Of a DNA stretch of 64,000 nucleotides, positions 1 through 7,919 are shown piece by piece. The DNA is taken from NCBI GenBank assembly GCA_045114455.1, contig JBGUKN010000072.1:8248-72247 (forward strand), given 5' to 3'. The notes beneath the pieces were generated by a model that was not told where the DNA came from, searched no databases, and saw only the letters and a list, made by a program, of their open reading frames with translations. Numbering within the stretch: position 1 is the stretch's first letter; the number at the start of each line of letters is the position of its first letter. This DNA is from UBA1732 sp045114455 (GTDB taxonomy: Bacteria; Verrucomicrobiota; Lentisphaeria; Victivallales; UBA1829). A program made the position numbers and the translations under genes.

Positions 1-440
1 GTCTTCTTGTCGACGCCCATTTCACCGACCGTCAGCACTTCCGACCAGGAAACGCCCTTTTCCTCAAGACGCTTCTGAAGCTCTTCCATCACGAAACGGG
101 TATCCGATTCGCTGTCGTTGTTGGAGGTTTCGTCGATCAGGAAAGCGACCGTGCCGCCGTTCTCCCGGAAGCGGTCCGCGATATAGGATGCGGCCTTCTC
201 GGCCTTCGCCATATGGAAGATGCGGGCGTTTTTCTCCACGCGGGCGTCTTCGGATTTCTCGGGGGACACCAGGAATCTGCCGGCCACGCCGCCGACCACC
301 ATCGCTGCGCCCAAAAACATGATGATGCGGGCATTGGACTTCGTGTTCTGGTTCTTGATGCCCCAGACCATAACGATAAATCCGACCGCCATCACGATAT
401 AAACGGCCAGGACAGGAAGTTCGACGTTTGCTAAGATCAT
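1..440 (-). CDS. Unknown membrane protein, C-terminus beyond the left edge
   Basis: I read this open frame directly from the reverse strand. It starts at the ATG at 440 with an AAAGGAG ribosome site just upstream and runs off the left edge, so only the first ~146 residues are visible. Residues ~8-28 and ~40-57 are hydrophobic and probably membrane-spanning. They are followed by a charged soluble region (ending near VLTVGEMGVDKK) that resembles a periplasmic or cytoplasmic domain with alternating helices and strands. I do not recognise a family. A good promoter lies at 523-550. The gene appears to be transcribed alone from that promoter, with its downstream neighbours outside the window. Confidence 0.7.
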   Translation of the reverse strand, partial: MILANVELPVLAVYIVMAVGFIVMVWGIKNQNTKSNARIIMFLGAAMVVGGVAGRFLVSPEKSEDARVEKNARIFHMAKAEKAASYIADRFRENGGTVAFLIDETSNNDSESDTRFVMEELQKRLEEKGVSWSEVLTVGEMGVDKK

Positions 441-522
441 TTGGACTGACTCCTTTGCAGCTGGTTCGGGCGCGCGGGCGAACGCACGCCGGATAATTTG
501 TGAAAAAAGACTGTACAAGAGC

Positions 523-550
523 AATATATCATACTTTTGGCCGCTTTCAA
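523..550 (-). promoter_or_regulatory. Sigma-70-type promoter for the partial membrane-protein gene
   Basis: Read on the minus strand: -35 TTGAAA (545-550), 16-bp spacer, -10 TATATT (523-528). It lies ~80 bp upstream of the ATG at 440. The rest of 441-683 holds no gene that I can support. Confidence 0.7.
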
Positions 551-683
551 ACTCTTTTCCTCTTTTTCTCTATAAAAAAGCCGTTTCTTCCGCCGGAATC
601 ATGGCGGTTCCCGTCTCGCCTGCATTCGAAAGCCGTTCCGGGTTCGGTTCGAAGAACACATCGCTTTGCGACGGAAAAGGATG

Positions 684-1763
684 TCAGCGGGCGAGCTTTT
701 CGAGGGAACGGGCCAGGGCGATCTGGGTGCGCGCACGGTCGAGGTTGTGGCCGGGGCGCGCCGTCTTGAAATACCGGTCGCCGTCGAGATAGTCGGACAG
801 GAACCGCACGGCGAGCTCGAACGTGATGACGGCTCCGGCGACCGGCATGAGATTGATCTCCTGTTCGGTCAGGTAGCCGTCATATCCCGCCAGGAATCCT
901 TCGGCGCAGGCGTCGTACATGTCGCGGCGGGCTTCCAATTTTTCGAGCTTGCCGGCGTCCTCGCGTGCCGGATTCGCCGCCACGCGCACGAGGTCGCCGA
1001 AATCGTACAGCGCGAGTCCCGGCATGACCGTGTCGAGATCGATCACGCAGATCGCCTCGCCCGTCGCGTCGTCGAGCATCACATTGTTGATCTTCGTGTC
1101 GTTGTGCGTGATGCGCTCCGGGATCAGTCCGGCGGTGAACGCGTCCGTGATGAGGGGGGCAAGATGACGCATGGCGCCGATCTCGGCGAGCTCCCGCGCG
1201 GCGGACGCGGCGCGCCCGAGGCGGTCCTCCGTGGCGATTGCGTCCAGCGCACGCAGGCGCGCCGGGGTGTCGTGGAACGCGGGGATCGTCTCCTGAAGGC
1301 GGGGCGGCGGCAGGTCGGAGAGATCGCGGGCGAACCGGGCGAACGCGAACGACGCGGTCCGGGCCTGTGCGGGCTCGCGCACGGCGTCGACCGTGCCAGC
1401 ATTCTCGATCATGCGGTAGCAGCGCCAGCACGCGCCGGAATCGTCGAACCGGCACGGGCGGGCGTCCTTCGCCGGGACCACGGTCAGCACGCGCCGGCCG
1501 GCATCCGGCAGGACCGCGTATTTCTCCTTCAGATGCCGCGTCACGCGCACGATGTTGTCCATCACGGCCAGCGGATTCGGGAAAACGTGCGGATTGATGC
1601 GCTGAAGGACAAACCGCACATACGCGTCGGACGCGGGCTTTTCGACCGTCAGCGCGAACGTGTCGTTGATGTGCCCGCTGCCGAACGCCGCCGCGGAAAC
1701 GGCCCTGCCGCCCAGCTCGAAGTGAGCGGCGGCTTCCAGTGCGGTCCGGTCGGAAACGGGCAT
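684..1763 (-). CDS. N-acetylhexosamine 1-kinase-like phosphotransferase (APH fold)
   Basis: This is an aminoglycoside-phosphotransferase-fold kinase of 359 residues, the usual length of bifidobacterial N-acetylhexosamine 1-kinase (NahK). NahK phosphorylates GlcNAc or GalNAc at C1 for salvage of host glycans. Visible motifs are the catalytic loop ITHNDTKINNVM (His220-Asp222) and the metal-binding VIDLDTV about 17 residues later. A glycine-rich stretch, FGSGHINDTF, lies near residue 27. The start at 1763 is chosen over the upstream in-frame codon at 1883 because GGAG sits just before it. The stop of the nucleotidyltransferase gene is 25 bp upstream, and the two with the ROK gene form one operon. 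The family is clear; the exact sugar is inferred from length and neighbours. Confidence 0.75.
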   Translation of the reverse strand: MPVSDRTALEAAAHFELGGRAVSAAAFGSGHINDTFALTVEKPASDAYVRFVLQRINPHVFPNPLAVMDNIVRVTRHLKEKYAVLPDAGRRVLTVVPAKDARPCRFDDSGACWRCYRMIENAGTVDAVREPAQARTASFAFARFARDLSDLPPPRLQETIPAFHDTPARLRALDAIATEDRLGRAASAARELAEIGAMRHLAPLITDAFTAGLIPERITHNDTKINNVMLDDATGEAICVIDLDTVMPGLALYDFGDLVRVAANPAREDAGKLEKLEARRDMYDACAEGFLAGYDGYLTEQEINLMPVAGAVITFELAVRFLSDYLDGDRYFKTARPGHNLDRARTQIALARSLEKLAR

Positions 1764-1788
1764 GTTTTTTTCTCCGCAGCCTTTGAAT

Positions 1789-2697
1789 TCAGGAGAGCAG
1801 CGGCGAAGGATATATGCCGGATTCGACCAACACGGCGATCCCCGCCTGCACGCGCGGCTTGTCTTCGCGGTAGGTAACGCCAAGCCAGGAATCCCGGCTT
1901 TCCAGGATGCCGACGGAGGCCTGTCCCGCGCCGATCATGGAGGCGACGGCGGCGGGAAGATAGAACTCGGATTTGAGCTCGCCGCCGTGTTCGCCCAGGA
2001 AATCTTCGAAGAGACCGCGGAGTCCGTCGAACAGCGAGGGCATGAAGCCCCAGAAGTTCATGGAGACGATCTCGCCGCCGGTGAACGCGAGCTTCGCGCC
2101 GGATTCGTCCACGGCGACCGCGCCGACCGCGCCATCCGGCTCGATCTTCGTGCGCTCGGTGACTTCCTTCAGCGTGCCGTCCGGGTTTGCAGTGCAGACG
2201 CCGCGCGAGACGGAACCGAACTTGGAAAGCGTGTTGCGAAGCGGGTATCCGACCATGAAATGACGGCCGGGATCGGCATTTTCCGCGAGGGCTTTTCCGA
2301 GCTGCACAAATCCGCTGCGCCCGTAGAAATCGTCCGCGTTGATCGCGGCGAACGGGCCGGATATCTTATTTGCGGCGCAGAGCACGGCGTGGCCGGTGCC
2401 CCACGGTTTCTGGCGGCCTTCTGGGACGCCGTGTCCCGCGGGCAGGGCATCGAGCTCCTGAAACGCGTATTCCACGGCGACGCGTTTTTCCCACTTCGCG
2501 CCGACCGCCTCGCGGAACGCCTGCTCGATGTCGCGCCGGATCACGAACACGACCTTGTTGAACCCGCCCTGCATGGCGTCGTGGATGGAATAGTCGAGGA
2601 TGATCTCGCCGTTCGGCCCGACCGGGTCGATCTGCTTGAGTCCGCCGTAGCGGCTTCCCATTCCGGCGGCGAGCACCATCAGCGTCATTTCTTTCAT
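1789..2697 (-). CDS. Sugar-1-phosphate nucleotidyltransferase
   Basis: This 302-residue cytoplasmic protein belongs to the NTP-transferase family and probably makes an NDP-sugar from a sugar 1-phosphate. The N-terminus carries the nucleotide loop LMVLAAGMGSRYGGLKQ (residues ~6-22). A second sugar-binding or metal segment, AINADDFYGRSGF, lies near residue 118. The gene sits between a ROK-family gene upstream and the NahK-like kinase downstream on the same strand. A 1-kinase followed by a uridylyltransferase is the logic of the lacto-N-biose/galacto-N-biose salvage route. That makes a UDP-HexNAc or UDP-hexose product likely, but the nucleotide and sugar cannot be read from the sequence. An AGGAG site precedes the start. 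Confidence 0.82.
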   Translation of the reverse strand: MKEMTLMVLAAGMGSRYGGLKQIDPVGPNGEIILDYSIHDAMQGGFNKVVFVIRRDIEQAFREAVGAKWEKRVAVEYAFQELDALPAGHGVPEGRQKPWGTGHAVLCAANKISGPFAAINADDFYGRSGFVQLGKALAENADPGRHFMVGYPLRNTLSKFGSVSRGVCTANPDGTLKEVTERTKIEPDGAVGAVAVDESGAKLAFTGGEIVSMNFWGFMPSLFDGLRGLFEDFLGEHGGELKSEFYLPAAVASMIGAGQASVGILESRDSWLGVTYREDKPRVQAGIAVLVESGIYPSPLLS

Positions 2698-2735
2698 GTT
2701 GAACTCCTGTTTATGTGAGGTTGGTTGATATGAAA

Positions 2736-4148
2736 TCAGGTTCGGATTTCCGCGAGCGTAGCCGCTGCGACGGCCTGCCCATGCCGCCGCAGGGAATCGT
2801 CCGGCACATCGACGGTCGTTTTCAGTTCGGGGAAGACTTCCGCGAGGATGCGGTTCGCCTCGCGGCAGATGAGGTCGCCGCCGATGCCGCTCGTCACGCG
2901 GCCCATGATGACGGCAGTCCCTATGACCGGATAGAATTCGCAGAACCCCGCGACCGTGTACCCGAATGCCGTTCCGATGCTGCGGAAGACGTTCAGTGCG
3001 CGTTCATCGCCCTGTTCCGCCAGCGCCTGGATATCCAGCAGTATCCGCGGCAGGGGCATTTCCGCAGGAAATTCCAGCCCCGCGGCAGCCGCAAGACGCG
3101 CCGCGCCCTGCTGGGAGAAATAGTTCACGCCGCAACCATAGTCCCCGCTCCATTCGTCGCGCGGCGCCGACGCGGAGTAGTCCACTGGCACGAAGGCAAG
3201 CTCGTTCAGGCGGCTGGTGATATACCCCGCACCGTTCACATACCCGCCCGCCATGCTGCTGCCGAACGACGCGCCGAGGACACCGTTGCAGCCGAGCTGG
3301 ATCGAAGCGGCGAGCGCGGCGGCCTCCCCGTCATTCACGACTGCGAACGGCACGCCGTTCCAGTCTTTCCTGACGAACTCGAAAACGGGTGCGGCTTCCT
3401 GTTCGAATCTCTCCGGCGGAACGCTGCGGAAAAGCGAGGCCATCCGCACTCGGTTGTTGATGTACACGCCTGCGGCGCTGCCGCCGATGGCGTCGACGCG
3501 CGGCAGATGGGCGGCGGCACGCCGGATGGAATCGTTGATGCCCGCGCGGTGCCAGGCGGGGTCGGCCTGTTTCGACGGATCCCACACGACTTCCTCGGAA
3601 AAAATGACCTTGCCGTCCTGCATGGCGGCGCATTTGCGGTCGCTCGCGCCGAGGTCGAACCCCACGCGACAGCCCTCGAAATGCCGTCCGAAACCGTTCT
3701 GAGGTTCACAGGCAGACGGCGCATCTTCGTATGCGACGGACTCCACACCGAGCGGAGTTTCATATATCTTCGTCATGCTGGCGAAATCGAAAGCGCGTTC
3801 TCCATCCGGTGCATAGATTTTCGCAAGTCCCGTCGCCACGGCGTCCGGTCCGGCGACGATGATCCGGCTTCCTCCGGCGATCCACAGCAGGCTTTTCACA
3901 AGGCGTTCCGCATGGCACACATTCGCCGCGGCTTCCGCCGCATCGGGACTGCCGTACACGACGGTCTCGACCGTCACGACCTGCCCGGAAGGATTCGCGA
4001 CCGCGAGTTTCAGCGGTTCCGCGCGGCCCGACGCATGGACCGCATCGCGGAAGGAACGATGCTCCAGCACGGCCGGACGGAATCCGGGTTCGAGACACGG
4101 GAGTGGAAATCCGCCTGTTCCGCCGTACGGCGTTTCCATGTTTGCCAT
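2736..4148 (-). CDS. ROK-family sugar kinase or regulator-like protein
   Basis: This 470-residue protein has an actin-like ATPase core of ROK type from about residue 160 onward: phosphate-1 motif GFDLGASDRK, the sugar-site segment AVVNDGEAAAL, and the phosphate-2/adenosine stretch LGASFGSSMAGGYV. The first ~150 residues are an extra N-terminal domain with no helix-turn-helix that I recognise, and the protein is longer than ordinary ROK kinases (~300). The start at 4148 has AGAGGT just upstream; the longer frame to 4259 would run into the promoter. It is the first gene of the three-gene salvage operon, from the promoter at 4227-4255. It is probably a hexosamine kinase, but a sensory role without catalysis is possible. 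Confidence 0.7.
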   Translation of the reverse strand: MANMETPYGGTGGFPLPCLEPGFRPAVLEHRSFRDAVHASGRAEPLKLAVANPSGQVVTVETVVYGSPDAAEAAANVCHAERLVKSLLWIAGGSRIIVAGPDAVATGLAKIYAPDGERAFDFASMTKIYETPLGVESVAYEDAPSACEPQNGFGRHFEGCRVGFDLGASDRKCAAMQDGKVIFSEEVVWDPSKQADPAWHRAGINDSIRRAAAHLPRVDAIGGSAAGVYINNRVRMASLFRSVPPERFEQEAAPVFEFVRKDWNGVPFAVVNDGEAAALAASIQLGCNGVLGASFGSSMAGGYVNGAGYITSRLNELAFVPVDYSASAPRDEWSGDYGCGVNYFSQQGAARLAAAAGLEFPAEMPLPRILLDIQALAEQGDERALNVFRSIGTAFGYTVAGFCEFYPVIGTAVIMGRVTSGIGGDLICREANRILAEVFPELKTTVDVPDDSLRRHGQAVAAATLAEIRT

Positions 4149-4226
4149 GATAACCTCTTTCGACCAAAACGATGCGGACGCCGACCCGCGGGCCGTTCCG
4201 CTTTTCTCATACCATTTATTATGATT

Positions 4227-4255
4227 ACAATACACGCGCGCCCTGATTTTTTCAA
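4227..4255 (-). promoter_or_regulatory. Promoter of the ROK/nucleotidyltransferase/kinase operon
   Basis: Minus strand: -35 TTGAAA (4250-4255), 17-bp spacer, -10 TATTGT (4227-4232). Its -35 box lies only 8 bp from the -35 box of the divergent promoter at 4264-4291, so the two may compete for polymerase. Confidence 0.65.
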
Positions 4256-4263
4256 GCATCGTT

Positions 4264-4291
4264 TTGAATTTCTCCGGGATGATGCTATATT
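4264..4291 (+). promoter_or_regulatory. Promoter of the DUF362/ferredoxin gene
   Basis: -35 TTGAAT (4264-4269), 16-bp spacer, -10 TATATT (4286-4291). Transcription would begin near 4298, which favours the ATG at 4351 over the ATG at 4306 as start of the downstream gene. Confidence 0.7.
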
Positions 4292-4350
4292 AGATTTTCC
4301 CGAAAATGCACCCCAGACGAACTTATCGCCGACACCACGGAACACATCCA

Positions 4351-5589
4351 ATGGCTGAAGAACAAACAACACAGGGCTCCTCCCCGCAAACGCCCGCCGG
4401 TCAACACAAAAGGATCCGATTGGCTTTCGCTCCATGCGCGGATTATACGCCGCAGGCCCTGCGTCCGGCGCTGGAACACGTCCTGCAACCGCAAATCGAA
4501 GCGGCAGGCGGCGTTTCCGGCAAGTCCGTGATGCTGAAACCCAATCTGCTGGCCTGGCGCAGAGACAACGACCCGCAGGCCGTGCATCCGCGGTTCATCG
4601 TCGAAACGGCGAAAGTCTTCCTGGACGCCGGAGCGTCGCGCGTCGCCATCCTGGAGAACCCTGCCGTGCAGACCGCGCCGCAGGTGCTGAAGGCCATGGG
4701 AATTGCCGACGAGCTGAAGGCGCTCGGCGTCGCGTCCGCCAATTTCACGAACTACCGGAAACAGCCCCCCCTGGATTCCGTCTGCTTCCGAAATCTCGAA
4801 ATCGCCGACGAATTCCGCGAATTCGATTTCGTCGCCGACCTGGCCAAGGCAAAAACGCACGGCATGATGACTCTGACCTTCTGCGTCAAAAACCTCTTCG
4901 GGCTCGTCAACGGCGGCGACCGCCTCGCCTGGCATCTCGCCGTCGGACGCGATTACGACAAATTCGCCGACATGCTGCTCGACCTCTATCTCGTTGTGCG
5001 TCCGGCATTCAACCTGCTCGACGCCGTCACCTGCATGGAAGGCAACGGCCCCGGCGCGGGGACTCCGGCGGACCGCTTTTTCGTCGCGGGCGGCACGGAC
5101 GCGCTCGCGCTTGATGCCGTCGCGGCGCGGGTCCTCGGCGTCGATCCTGACGAATTACATATTATCAAACGTGCAAAAGCGCGCGGACTCTTCCCTGCGC
5201 CGGAAACGGTCGACAATCCGGATCCGCTGCCAGTCTGCGAACCGCTGGCGCTCCCGGACCGTCCCGTCATGGACATGGCGCAGATGCATCTCGGCGTCGG
5301 CATCCCGAAGTGGGCGCAGAAGCCGCTTTACAAACTGATGGTCGTGAACCCGAGACTCGACCCGGCAAAATGCGTCGGATGTGGCGTCTGCGTGAAAATG
5401 TGCCCGCCGAAATCGCTGAAACTCGTCAATTCCCGGCCCGCCTTCGACCTCCCGCACTGCATCCGGTGTTTCTGCTGCCAGGAACACTGTCCGAAAGGCG
5501 CGATCACGCCGCGGATGACGCGGACGATGCGGTTCGTGAAAGCGGTCGACCGGATGCTCCGCGGGAGTCGGACGGCAGAAAGCAAATAG
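4351..5589 (+). CDS. DUF362 protein with C-terminal 2x[4Fe-4S] ferredoxin domain
   Basis: The N-terminal ~300 residues match the DUF362 fold (motif SVMLKPNLLAW near residue 50, then FDFVADLAKAKTHGMM and CVKNLFGLVNGGDR). The C-terminus has two ferredoxin cysteine clusters, CVGCGVCVKMCP and CIRCFCCQEHCP, which would hold two [4Fe-4S] clusters. Proteins with this layout are common in anaerobes and presumed to be redox proteins, but no reaction is established. The start at 4351 gives 412 residues; an in-frame ATG at 4306 lies only ~8 bp after the expected transcription start and has no ribosome site. The gene is monocistronic. The ribosomal operon starts 350 bp downstream. Confidence 0.85.
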   Translation: MAEEQTTQGSSPQTPAGQHKRIRLAFAPCADYTPQALRPALEHVLQPQIEAAGGVSGKSVMLKPNLLAWRRDNDPQAVHPRFIVETAKVFLDAGASRVAILENPAVQTAPQVLKAMGIADELKALGVASANFTNYRKQPPLDSVCFRNLEIADEFREFDFVADLAKAKTHGMMTLTFCVKNLFGLVNGGDRLAWHLAVGRDYDKFADMLLDLYLVVRPAFNLLDAVTCMEGNGPGAGTPADRFFVAGGTDALALDAVAARVLGVDPDELHIIKRAKARGLFPAPETVDNPDPLPVCEPLALPDRPVMDMAQMHLGVGIPKWAQKPLYKLMVVNPRLDPAKCVGCGVCVKMCPPKSLKLVNSRPAFDLPHCIRCFCCQEHCPKGAITPRMTRTMRFVKAVDRMLRGSRTAESK

Positions 5590-5590
5590 C

Positions 5591-5664
5591 ATGCAGATAT
5601 TGCATTTTCATCCTTTTTCCGACCCGGACCGAAAAAAATCGAAAAAAAAATGCGATTTTTTCGG
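5591..5664 (+). terminator. Hairpins after the DUF362 gene
   Basis: Two candidates. ATGCA (5591-5595) pairs with TGCAT (5601-5605) and is followed by T-rich sequence. A longer hairpin pairs 5629-5641 (CCGAAAAAAATCG) with 5653-5664 (CGATTTTTTCGG) with one bulge. Either could end transcription before the ribosomal promoter. Confidence 0.45.
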
Positions 5665-5672
5665 AAACGCAC

Positions 5673-5701
5673 TGGAAAAAGAGGAAATGAGAAGGTATAT
5701 T
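5673..5701 (+). promoter_or_regulatory. Promoter of the ribosomal protein operon
   Basis: -35 TGGAAA (5673-5678), 17-bp spacer, -10 TATATT (5696-5701). Transcription would start near 5708, giving a leader of about 230 nt before rplV. Confidence 0.65.
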
Positions 5702-5707
5702 ATTAAC

Positions 5708-5939
5708 TCTGCTTGCCGCAGAAAGTGCGGCGGCAGTCCAATTCGCTGTTCTATGCGATCCTTGCCCGGGGACACTCAGCCCAGCTGAAAATGCCCGGTA
5801 TCAGACGCGGCGGACGGCAGCTCCATTGGAAACCCGTTCCGGGTCTTGCGGTGCATTGTGCCGCGAGGTCCGGGATGCTCAAATACATACAATTCGCACC
5901 ATCTTCAACCCAAAACCATAGCAACAAAGCGAGAACAAC
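5708..5939 (+). promoter_or_regulatory. Structured 5' leader of the rplV-secY operon
   Basis: This ~230-nt untranslated stretch contains a perfect hairpin, GCCGCA (5715-5720) with TGCGGC (5726-5731), and a second near-perfect stem around 5846-5870 (CTTGCGG with CCGCGAG). It matches no known ribosomal-protein leader that I can recall, but its length and folding suggest autogenous control by an operon product. I see no rpsS remnant in any frame. Confidence 0.4.
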
Positions 5940-6269
5940 ATGGAAGTTCGGGCAGTAACAAGGTATGTCCGCATTGCTCCGTCCAAGGGTATGGATTTCT
6001 CCCGGGTCATCCAGGGAAAGCCCTACGCCGAGGCACTTGCGATCGCGGAACTTTCCCCGAGAAAGGCCGCCAAGCTGTTCGCCAAGACGCTCAAATGCGC
6101 CAAGGCGGCCGCAGCCGAAAGCGGAATGAACGAAGCGTCCCTGATGGTCAAAACCGCAGTCGCGGACCCCGGTCCGATGCTGAAGCGGTTCCGTCCGAAG
6201 GCACGCGGCATGGCGGGCAGAATCCGCAAACGCATGAGCCACTTCACGGTGGTTCTTACTGACGACTGA
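5940..6269 (+). CDS. rplV: 50S ribosomal protein L22
   Basis: Large-subunit protein lining the peptide exit tunnel, 109 residues, the family's normal size. The N-terminus EVRAVTRYVRIAPSKGMDF and the C-terminal GRIRKRMSHFTVVLTDD are diagnostic. It is the first gene of the operon here; in most bacteria rpsJ, rplC, rplD, rplW, rplB and rpsS come before it, and none of them is in this window. The ribosome site is weak (GAGAACAAC). rpsC follows after 17 bp. Confidence 0.96.
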   Translation: MEVRAVTRYVRIAPSKGMDFSRVIQGKPYAEALAIAELSPRKAAKLFAKTLKCAKAAAAESGMNEASLMVKTAVADPGPMLKRFRPKARGMAGRIRKRMSHFTVVLTDD

Positions 6270-6286
6270 GATGAAAGGAAGTCACA

Positions 6287-6988
6287 GTGGGACAGAAAAT
6301 TAATCCAATCGGGCTCAGACTTGCCCTGAACAAGAATTGGTGCTCCCGTTGGTTCGCCCGCAAGGACAACTTCGGGACGTGGCTTCACGAAGACCGCAAG
6401 GTCCGCACCTTCATCAAGAAGAACTACAATCAGGCCGCGATCTCCAACATCCTGATCGAACGCTACTTCAACCGCGTTCGCACCACCATCTTCGCCGCAC
6501 GCCCGGGCGTCCTGCTCGGCAAAAAGGGCGGCAAGGATGCCGAGATCGACAGACTGCGCGACGAAGTGAGCAAGCTGCTCGACAAGGGCCAGGAGCTCAT
6601 CGTCGACGTCATCGAGGTCAAGCAGCCTGAGACCAACGCCCAGCTGGTCGCCGAAAACGTCGCCGCCCAGCTCGAACGCCGCATCGGTTTCCGCCGTGCC
6701 ATGAAGAAGGCCATCCAGACCGCCATGGAACTCGGCGCCGAAGGCGTCAAAATCCAGTGCTCCGGCCGCCTCGGCGCCGCTGAACTGGCCCGCACGGAAA
6801 CCTACAAGGAAGGGCGCACGCCGCTTCAGACCCTGAAGGCTTTCATCGATTACGGATTCACCGAAGCCAACACGACCGCCGGCAAAATCGGCGTGAAGGT
6901 TTGGATCTGCCACAAGGAACTCACGGAGGAAATGCAAAATGCCGTTAATGCCAAAAAGAGTAAAGCACAGAAAGGTGCAGCGCGGTAA
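6287..6988 (+). CDS. rpsC: 30S ribosomal protein S3
   Basis: Small-subunit head protein at the mRNA entry site, 233 residues. It begins at a GTG codon with AAAGGAAG just upstream; the N-terminus MGQKINPIGLRLAL is typical. The KH-domain loop is at VLLGKKGGKDAEI, and the C-terminal domain (KIQCSGRLGAAELARTE) is complete. Its last 50 bases overlap the start of rplP in another frame, which suggests coupled translation. Confidence 0.97.
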   Translation: MGQKINPIGLRLALNKNWCSRWFARKDNFGTWLHEDRKVRTFIKKNYNQAAISNILIERYFNRVRTTIFAARPGVLLGKKGGKDAEIDRLRDEVSKLLDKGQELIVDVIEVKQPETNAQLVAENVAAQLERRIGFRRAMKKAIQTAMELGAEGVKIQCSGRLGAAELARTETYKEGRTPLQTLKAFIDYGFTEANTTAGKIGVKVWICHKELTEEMQNAVNAKKSKAQKGAAR

Positions 6989-7358
6989 TAACGCCGGGCT
7001 GTCCCAACGCTGCAACAAACTGGATTTCGGCGATTTCGGATTGCAGACGTTTGAGCGCGGCTTCCTGACCGCCGCCCAGATCGAAGCCGCCCGTGTCGCG
7101 ATTACCCGCCATATGAAACGCCGCGGCCAGGTGTGGATCCGCCTGTTCCCGTACAAGCCCTGCACGAAGAAGCCCCTGGAAGTCCGTATGGGTAAGGGCA
7201 AAGGCAACGTCGAATACTGGGTCGCTCCGGTTCAGCCCGGCCGCATGCTTTTCGAGATCTCCGGCTGCTCCGAGACCCTCGCGAAGGAGGCCATGAGCCT
7301 CGCCGCTTCCAAGCTCCCGATCCGCTGCCGCTTCGTCTCCCGGATCCCGGCCGTCTAA
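6939..7358 (+). CDS. rplP: 50S ribosomal protein L16
   Basis: Large-subunit protein near the A-site tRNA elbow, 139 residues. Diagnostic segments are MPKRVKHRKVQRG at the start, RGQVWIRLFP in the middle and MGKGKGNVEYWVAPV. The ATG at 6939 has a strong GGAGGAAATGCAAA site inside rpsC, so the 50-bp overlap with rpsC is likely real rather than a mis-called start. Confidence 0.96.
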   Translation: MPLMPKRVKHRKVQRGNNAGLSQRCNKLDFGDFGLQTFERGFLTAAQIEAARVAITRHMKRRGQVWIRLFPYKPCTKKPLEVRMGKGKGNVEYWVAPVQPGRMLFEISGCSETLAKEAMSLAASKLPIRCRFVSRIPAV

Positions 7359-7376
7359 TGTGAGGAAGGACCTGTT

Positions 7377-7598
7377 ATGAAAAACAAAAAAACTGTCAAT
7401 AAGGCCATGAAGCAGATCCGCGAACTTTCCCAGGATGAACTCGTCGCTCGCGACGGCGAACTCCGCAAGGAAAAGTTCCTCCTCCGCGCCCAGGCCAAAT
7501 CCGGTCAGCTCGAAAGCCCGGCCAAGATCCGCACCGCCCGCCGCAACCTCGCACGGGTGATGACCGAACTCAACAAACGCGCTTCGGCCGGCAAATAA
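7377..7598 (+). CDS. rpmC: 50S ribosomal protein L29
   Basis: Short coiled-coil protein at the tunnel exit, 73 residues, where trigger factor and SRP dock in known ribosomes. Seen in the stretches IRELSQDELVARD, LRKEKFLLRAQ and the C-terminal KIRTARRNLARVMTELNKR. It has an AGGAAGGACCTGTT site upstream, 18 bp after rplP, in the standard L16-L29-S17 order. Confidence 0.93.
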   Translation: MKNKKTVNKAMKQIRELSQDELVARDGELRKEKFLLRAQAKSGQLESPAKIRTARRNLARVMTELNKRASAGK

Positions 7599-7610
7599 GG
7601 AATACCTGAA

Positions 7611-7904
7611 ATGGACGAAACCATTAAGACTGATACCGCTGCCGCAGCCGTCGTGCGCGGCCACCGGAAAACGCGCGTCGGAAACGTCATCAGCGACGCT
7701 CAGAACAAGACGATCGTCGTCGAGATCGTGACGCGTTCCGCGCATCCCCGGTACAAGAAGGTCGTCAAGAGCCACGTCCGCTATGCGGCTCATGACGAGA
7801 ACAACGAAGCGAAGGTCGGCGATCAGGTCATGATCGCGGAGACCCGCCCCCTGAGCAAGACCAAGCACTGGCGCCTGGTCAAAATCATCAGCCGCAGCGA
7901 ATAA
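7611..7904 (+). CDS. rpsQ: 30S ribosomal protein S17
   Basis: Primary 16S rRNA-binding protein with OB fold, 97 residues. The core GNVISDAQNKTIVVEI, HPRYKKVVK and VMIAETRPLSKTKHWRLVKI is typical. It has a ~13-residue N-terminal extension (TIKTDTAAAAVV) compared with the usual ~85 residues. Spacing is 12 bp after rpmC. Confidence 0.95.
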   Translation: MDETIKTDTAAAAVVRGHRKTRVGNVISDAQNKTIVVEIVTRSAHPRYKKVVKSHVRYAAHDENNEAKVGDQVMIAETRPLSKTKHWRLVKIISRSE

Positions 7905-7919
7905 GAGGAGACTTGAACT

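Noticed and set aside
666..1877. Long open frame antisense to the kinase gene
   Set aside because: High GC at third positions opens mirror frames. It has no recognisable motif, lies opposite a gene with clear kinase motifs, and its residues are dominated by Arg, Gly and His. The same reasoning removes the long antisense frames at 2715-4358, 11142-13007, 16086-17885, 44108-45715, 52558-54213 and 56351-57991.
5713..5958. Open frame before rplV as a remnant of rpsS (S19)
   Set aside because: The translation shows no S19 motif (SRSLKKGPF or similar), and the frame overlaps rplV. I treat it as leader RNA.
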